64,000 nt of DNA from Osedax fenrisi (taxonomy: Eukaryota; Annelida; Polychaeta; Sabellida; Siboglinidae): positions 7,865,931 to 7,929,930 of the forward strand of contig OZ025245.1 of the NCBI GenBank assembly GCA_964019155.1. Reading direction: 5' to 3'. The notes beneath the pieces were generated by a model, which searched no databases, was not told the DNA's origin, and saw nothing but the letters and a program-made list of their open reading frames with translations. A program made the translations under genes and the position numbers. Every line of letters starts with the position of its first letter. Positions within the stretch are counted from its first letter, which is position 1. Below are positions 62,192 through 64,000 of this stretch, piece by piece.

Positions 62192-62260
<69 letters not shown>

Positions 62261-62307
62261 AACAGAAAACAAACTACAGTTCTTCTAATAAATATTATTA
62301 TTAGTAT

Positions 62308-62349
<42 letters not shown>

Positions 62350-62546
62350 GAGCTACAAATATCGATGATACACTCGCTATACATGCCTATACTATGTTAA
62401 GAGACTACCTTCAACTGTTCCGAGACGGTGTCCAGTTTATCTTGAGCCACGTTCAGCTGAACTTTGGTCTCATTGTGCCGGGCTCTCTCGATGCCTACCT
62501 CGTGCCTGTGGTTCTTGTTTAGATGCTCGACATGACGCTGAACTTC
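47479..62546 (-). CDS. LCA5: Lebercilin (ciliary coiled-coil protein), nine 3' exons; gene continues past right edge
   Basis: Exons, 5' to 3': 62409-62546, 55899-55957, 53979-54045, 51736-51870, 50959-51026, 50507-50612, 49988-50113, 49003-49092, 47479-48270 (stop TGA 47479-47481). All splice phases fit. Three blocks identify lebercilin: LKEKEKELDIKNIYSNRL at the end of the coiled-coil domain, the motif ALLAKMRSID, and the C-terminus SFDDDLEEVKL (human ends with a similar EDEIEEVAL). Lebercilin is a coiled-coil protein at the ciliary base and axoneme that binds intraflagellar transport proteins; loss of the human gene causes Leber congenital amaurosis. The N-terminal part is outside the window. 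Exons are markedly more GC-rich than the surrounding introns. The large intron 55958-62408 carries a Ty3-type element on the opposite strand. Confidence 0.88.
48290..48596. repeat. TATTA/TATAT satellite
   Basis: Irregular ATTATAT and ATTATTATATTATTTT units filling the intron next to the last lebercilin exon. Confidence 0.9.
49003..49092 (-). CDS. LCA5: Lebercilin exon with LLAKM..ID motif
   Basis: Encodes DALLAKMRSIDNREDTDNSM then LASGDGYHIK; corresponds to the EMLLAKLNEID motif of human lebercilin. Acceptor CTCAG, donor GTTACA. Confidence 0.9.
49676..49964 (-). mobile_element. tRNA-derived SINE, full length
   Basis: Complete copy on the same strand as lebercilin; its 5' end lies 23 bp below the exon boundary at 49988. 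Confidence 0.9.
49988..50113 (-). CDS. LCA5: Lebercilin exon, Lys-rich helix
   Basis: Encodes KKGQQLKLQREADIMLASKS then KKENELKTKKDDIRTREERA and TK. 42 codons, phase 0/0, donor GTAATT. A SINE ends about 23 bp downstream of this donor. Confidence 0.88.
50507..50612 (-). CDS. LCA5: Lebercilin exon, Glu/Arg-rich helix
   Basis: Encodes LREQMEAEEIRRDEEINRLR then ELREEEEEERREQIL, the charged helix before the LLAKM motif. Donor GTTTAT. The reading frame is followed by a trinucleotide repeat that a simple ORF caller extends into (poly-N/S), which is intronic. Confidence 0.88.
50811..50890. repeat. Dispersed repeat R2, copy 3
   Basis: Shares GATTGATAATTTATTTAAG and ATATAATCGAAAGTATAAAG with copy 1. 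Confidence 0.65.
50959..51026 (-). CDS. LCA5: Lebercilin exon, acidic
   Basis: Encodes ESFDTPFLTETIESVDFDEK then DR with two bases left. Acceptor GACAG, donor GTTAGT; phase matches both neighbours. Confidence 0.85.
51736..51870 (-). CDS. LCA5: Lebercilin exon, Pro-rich; 3' end uncertain
   Basis: Encodes QVVNKRRPKVVGAPLIAPVF then SPQPPPSTLDFNFETANLDL and QSSRQ. The donor chosen is GTAGGT after SSRQ. A second in-phase donor, GTAACG at 51717, would add VGGATV. The frame stays open into a CAA-repeat polyglutamine stretch, which is probably intronic. Confidence 0.75.
51885..51990. repeat. 16-bp AGGTCACGTGGACGAG repeat
   Basis: About six copies; two keep the E-box CACGTG. Just upstream (transcript sense) of a lebercilin exon. 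Confidence 0.8.
53979..54045 (-). CDS. LCA5: Lebercilin exon with repeated acceptor
   Basis: Encodes SADNSPRKRANNNNNETADI then KK. The acceptor TTACAG and the first codons are repeated in a minisatellite directly upstream (54046-54480). Donor GTTTGT, phase 0. Confidence 0.8.
54041..54480. repeat. Minisatellite carrying copies of a lebercilin splice acceptor
   Basis: Seven units of about 55-80 bp, each with AGATCTGTAACTTACTGC (minus: GTAAGTTACAG then ATCT) separated by G-rich plus-strand tracts. The copy at about 54170 also repeats GAGAGTTGTCAGCAGATCTG of the exon. Confidence 0.9.
54650..54722 (+). mobile_element. LINE 3' tail similar to fragment B
   Basis: Shares with 40931-41000 the blocks AGGGTAATT, GATAAGCT and AAATCTGATAATAA in the same order. 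Here the ends GGGTAATTATT and AATAATTACCC form a perfect 11-bp stem. It lies in a lebercilin intron. Confidence 0.65.
54956..55242 (+). mobile_element. tRNA-derived SINE, full length
   Basis: Head begins diverged (TTGTTCTCAGTTGGCTAAGG), B box GGGTTCGAGCC intact; full 3' module and A-rich tail. In a lebercilin intron, antisense. Confidence 0.88.
55899..55957 (-). CDS. LCA5: Lebercilin exon with ELDIKNIYSNRL block
   Basis: Encodes EKEKELDIKNIYSNRLKGQ and two bases. This is the most conserved block of vertebrate and invertebrate lebercilin. The donor GTTAATG is chosen because it leaves the two bases the next exon needs. Confidence 0.9.
57183..57360 (+). repeat. 5' LTR remnant
   Basis: Matches 61825-62002 of the 3' LTR with about two substitutions, including the second base (TA instead of TG). 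It ends abruptly inside the LTR at an ATTTT microhomology with the inverted pol fragment. The half holding the polyadenylation signal is absent here. Confidence 0.88.
57357..57693 (-). pseudogene. Inverted 337-bp copy of the element's own pol
   Basis: Reverse complement of 59810-60146 (end of RT/start of RNase H domain). The 94-codon translation from it equals the pol translation at the same place, so the copies look identical. It replaces the rest of the 5' LTR, the primer-binding site and the start of gag. Confidence 0.93.
57693..58220 (+). pseudogene. gag, 3' portion with zinc knuckle
   Basis: Frame open from the inversion junction to TGA at 58218; first Met at 57717. Encodes the end of Gag with one CCHC knuckle (C-X2-C-X4-H-X4-C, CYNCGNKNHYANTC, 58115-58156) that binds RNA during packaging. 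The capsid region is missing. A -1 slippery site lies 31 bases before the stop. Confidence 0.85.
58181..58187 (+). other. Predicted -1 ribosomal frameshift site GGGAAAC
   Basis: In the gag frame the bases read G GGA AAC, an X-XXY-YYZ heptamer. The pol frame is -1 relative to gag, opens at 58178 just before the heptamer, and has no other convenient ATG. The codons after the slip run directly into the protease. A downstream pseudoknot was not resolved by eye. Confidence 0.6.
58181..61780 (+). CDS. pol: Ty3-type pol: protease, reverse transcriptase, RNase H, integrase
   Basis: One uninterrupted frame. Numbering from the TTG at 58217: protease LLDTGA (D30); RT with YLDD at 448-451; RNase H with TDAS (D594) and FTDNN; integrase zinc finger H836, H841, C868, C871; integrase core D901, D959, E995 with the D-X35-E spacing; short basic tail ending SNRVKNLG. 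All visible catalytic residues are present. The polyprotein copies element RNA to DNA and inserts it. It is probably made as Gag-Pol by -1 frameshifting. The absence of an envelope gene fits Ty3-type retrotransposons. Confidence 0.94.
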   Translation, partial: GKRFASSVTASRLNEAKISSLSESSPFANIYLNGISTRALLDTGAEVSCISREFLRKYMSDIIINDISERLDLSSADGSNIPFVGYVELEFKVFDICIDRIGFLVLRNNTVANIILGSNLFRTLATLYGENDIPKDSVWNPLLRIYRGSYDGVLHLASDKQLLLPAYSRKIYDCCIQENVGSVYIESDTSLAPKDVTLTSSLVHARNGMVPVEFNNFSNQDIYLRGGSQVGKWTAFVSTIESNKAKFASPKLKYILDNLTIGPVKPQEYEALVKLITEYQGVFSEGEHNVGFCSKIKHKIKLHDDRPVRLPYRRIPPNQWPEVKAYLNAHIEAGIIKPSCSPYSAPLVLVKKKSGAIRVCCDYRGLNARTIRDAYPLPRIDEALDALKGASLFSTFDLAHGFLQCAIAEEDMEKTAFSAGSHGLYEYTRMPMGLVNAPATFSRLMQSCLGSENLETLILYLDDILVFAPTFQIMYDRLSLLFHKLQEYGLKLKPSKCSLLQREVKYLGHVVSGEGVATDPDKTSAVFSWPIPANSTDIRSFLGLASYYRRFIPKFAALAKPLYECTTNFEWNTTCEESFNALKERLVSAPILGYPDFSLPFIVETDASLQGLGAVLSQKVDGKERVIAYASRGLRGGERNDINYSAMKLELLALKWAITDKFRPYLLGSKCLVFTDNNPLAHYQTCRNATMEMRWIAQLEQFDIDIKYRPGRENKNADALSRRVHISSIHRTSSLIPNRLNPIHCSNVAIIRVPDKRMHRVDDNVVDKMVDMQSRDPVLVKLREWVKGGEKPTNTSGEISELRTLLRHWNMFIVIDNILYREVVRRGSIKLQMLASPELRELVLSAVHDDLGHQGIDRTTNFVLDRVFWIGVWNDVKEYCKSCRRCAISSALTIKPKMGSIQAERPLEILAIDFTTVEKSINGIENILVLTDIFTKYSVAIPTKNQKSTTVARALRQYWFQYGIPSRIHSDQGRNFESEVIRDLCEEHGVEKSRTTAYHPQGNGQTERFNRTLHGLLCTISQEKKSEWPRYIDNLVYAYNCGVHASTGESPFFLFFGREPILPIDSVLCNPKKEELTSLNRVWHQAERERRNKHATKTPKSFDDVKVGDEVFIRSHPLGRNKIQDKYSSHPLIVIDRPSPQTCTVMPITKARIVNRAEILKATRLRRDNLTSVSVPLSTIDSPVPGPSLRRSNRVKNLG
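61815..61824 (+). other. Polypurine tract of the Ty3-type element
   Basis: GGAGGGGG lies immediately before the 3' LTR, the expected primer site for plus-strand DNA synthesis. Confidence 0.6.
61825..62195 (+). repeat. 3' LTR (about 371 bp)
   Basis: Runs from TGTATGTTATAAAG to CTTTGTTACA, giving TGTA/TACA inverted termini. AATAAAG near 62165 is the likely polyadenylation signal. It is followed by a TA microsatellite, so target duplication cannot be told apart. Confidence 0.8.
62409..62546 (-). CDS. LCA5: Lebercilin exon, coiled coil
   Basis: Encodes EVQRHVEHLNKNHRHEVGIE then RARHNETKVQLNVAQDKLDT and VSEQLK, a heptad-rich helix that runs into the conserved EKEKELDIKN block of the next exon. 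Acceptor CACAG, donor GTAGTC, 46 codons, phase 0/0. First lebercilin exon visible. Confidence 0.88.
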
Positions 62547-62715
62547 CTGTGGGTGTGCGGCGTACAGGTCGTAAGGTTAGAGGTCGTAATGGCGTTATCG
62601 ATCGCGTGATATTTAGAAGTCATTATCGTGACATTGCTGTTATTTCGAGTGCGCTAGAGTTCATCATCGAGTTAGAGATCATCTTCGGTTTAAACATCGT
62701 TCTGATGTCATAGAG

Positions 62716-63121
62716 CAGTGGTTGCCAACCTTTTTCACCGTGATCCTTTTTTTGATAATTCTTAATTTAAAAATATACCATGACCCGAAAAAATTAAGTT
62801 TTTTTATTATTATACTTTAGTAATAATTTATAAGTCTTACATTTTTTTTGGGTCACGGTATATTTTTAAATTAAGAATTATCAAAAAAAACCGATGACTA
62901 AACCAATGACTCATAAACAAATTATAATAACATAATATATATGTTTATATATTATAATTAAAATATATATTCCCATCATAAATTTTTCTCTACCATAAAA
63001 CACATTTGCTTATAAAAGCATTTATATTATTCTATATTATTTTTGAGAAATTGGCTCATGAGTCATAACAAAAACCCAATGACCCAAGTTTGCGTCACGA
63101 GTCATAGATTGGGAACCACCG
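62716..63121. mobile_element. Non-autonomous hAT-like element with internal hairpin
   Basis: Termini CAGTGGTTGCCAACC and (inverted) CGGTGGTTCCCAATC, typical of hAT families. Flanks TCATAGAG/TTATAGAG (7 of 8). The arms 62757-62789 and 62850-62883 form a long near-perfect hairpin around a short loop. Confidence 0.8.
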
Positions 63122-63319
63122 TTATAGAGTAGCATGGGGTTAGGTGAGGTCATTATAGTGTTAGAGTAGCATAAGGTTAGGTGAGGTCATTATAGTGTTA
63201 GAGATGATAGTAATAGTGTAATATTAATTGTGAACGTCTGACTTAAGGGAGTAAATAAAGTAAATCTTATCTTAGGTGGGAGACTAGTTAAGTAAGGAGA
63301 GCGTACTAGTGGTACACAT

Positions 63320-63483
63320 TAGTGATGCAGTAAATGATGCCAGTCAAATCTTAAGCATCGATGCAGTCTCAGTCTCAGTTACCTAAAGTCTCAACTCGGC
63401 TCGGGCTCGTTTTTTAAAAAAATGAAAGTCTCGTCTCGGTATCGACAACCAAAAGTCTCGGCTCAGCATCATTTACATCATTA
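63320..63483. mobile_element. Possible small hAT-like MITE
   Basis: Inverted termini TAGTGATGCAGTAAATGATG and TAATGATGTAAATGATGC, related to the other hAT ends in this window. Internal CTCGGCTCGG/GTCTCG motifs. Flanking 8-mers match only weakly. Confidence 0.5.
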
Positions 63484-63733
63484 GAATATATACTTTATAC
63501 TAAGTATTACGATATAGATGTATACATATCTACGTGCGCCTACATGCAATGTACTAGAATGTATAGTTCACTGTTGCATCTACATCTAAACTCAAAACGA
63601 GAATTATAATAATACTAATGCTAAATTGAAATATTTATTTAGCGAAAAATGAAATAATATTTTTTGTATCATACAAGATTAATATCATCAATACTTGTTA
63701 ATACATTATATGGTAAGGTATATTTATAAGGTA

Positions 63734-63826
63734 GACGATCGAGAAGGATGGAGAAGATTTGTTGTGAAATCGAGCGTAATGACTCCCCCTGTGATTCAAA
63801 AGTCATGGGACTAAAAGTAAAGTAAC
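63734..63826. repeat. Dispersed repeat R1, copy 2
   Basis: See 6911-7000: same block order, about two-thirds identical by eye. Confidence 0.6.
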
Positions 63827-64000
63827 TATATTTATAGTATATAATAATCCTCTGAATGTAGGAATTATATATAAAATTAGATATTTCTATTAGACGCAAT
63901 AGGATCTGAGATTTTATGAGATTTCACACTGAACAATATGAACGAAAGTTTCGATAACTTTTTCGTTTAGTCGAAACAATCAGTCAAAGATATCGGAACT

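Larger units (their letters stand above)
57183..62195 (+). mobile_element. Ty3-type LTR retrotransposon, rearranged at its 5' end
   Basis: Order: half 5' LTR, inverted pol fragment, 3' part of gag, pol (PR-RT-RH-IN), purine tract, full 3' LTR. It lies in a TA microsatellite within the lebercilin intron, antisense to the gene. The shared LTR parts differ at only about two positions over 178 bp and pol is uninterrupted, so the insertion is young. The missing 5' LTR half, primer-binding site and gag start make it non-autonomous. The RT-RH-IN order before the end of pol places it with Ty3 (Metaviridae-type) and not Ty1. Confidence 0.95.

Overview
The window is nuclear DNA of an animal. It is very AT-rich outside genes and is crowded with microsatellites, tRNA-derived SINEs, LINE fragments and short inverted-repeat transposons. 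Two multi-exon genes can be read, both on the minus strand, by matching translated exons to protein families and checking that splice phases agree. One is an ABCB/P-glycoprotein-type ABC transporter. The other is lebercilin (LCA5), a ciliary coiled-coil protein, so the organism is a ciliated metazoan. A run of exactly 200 N suggests a scaffolded long-read assembly. The repeat load and AT bias fit a marine invertebrate, possibly a lophotrochozoan, but the sequence does not fix the taxon.

Layout, left to right. 1-34865: the ABC transporter, read right to left. I place 26 coding exons, from the initiator ATG at 34865 to an exon ending at 544; the rest lies beyond the left edge. They encode an N-terminal tail, the first transmembrane domain, a complete first nucleotide-binding domain (Walker A, Q-loop, signature, Walker B with its Glu, H-loop), the linker and the start of the second transmembrane domain. 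Its introns hold most of the satellites: a 37-bp x16 array, a 40-bp x29 array, about 0.6 kb of GTAA, and two large trinucleotide arrays that are complementary to each other in the transcript. About 35.08-35.35 kb is a CpG-rich block, probably the promoter.

35.4-47.5 kb is intergenic. It contains a foldback element, the assembly gap, two head-to-tail LINE reverse-transcriptase fragments (37.45-41.0 kb), further LINE 3' ends, and a 1.4-kb hAT-like element with target duplications.

47.5-62.5 kb: the C-terminal part of lebercilin in nine exons; its 5' exons lie beyond the right edge. Its largest intron carries a young Ty3-type LTR retrotransposon (57.18-62.20 kb) on the opposite strand. The second half of its 5' LTR, its primer-binding site and most of gag are gone, and an inverted copy of 337 bp of its own pol fills the place. 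Its gag-pol junction has a textbook -1 slippery heptamer.

The two genes are not functionally linked. Three signals stand out. Intron donors in both genes are mostly GTT rather than GTA/GTG. Several tandem arrays directly overlap or duplicate splice sites. In lebercilin a minisatellite repeats one exon's splice acceptor in the same phase several times. One transporter exon has an apparent one-base frameshift, which is either an assembly error or a lesion.
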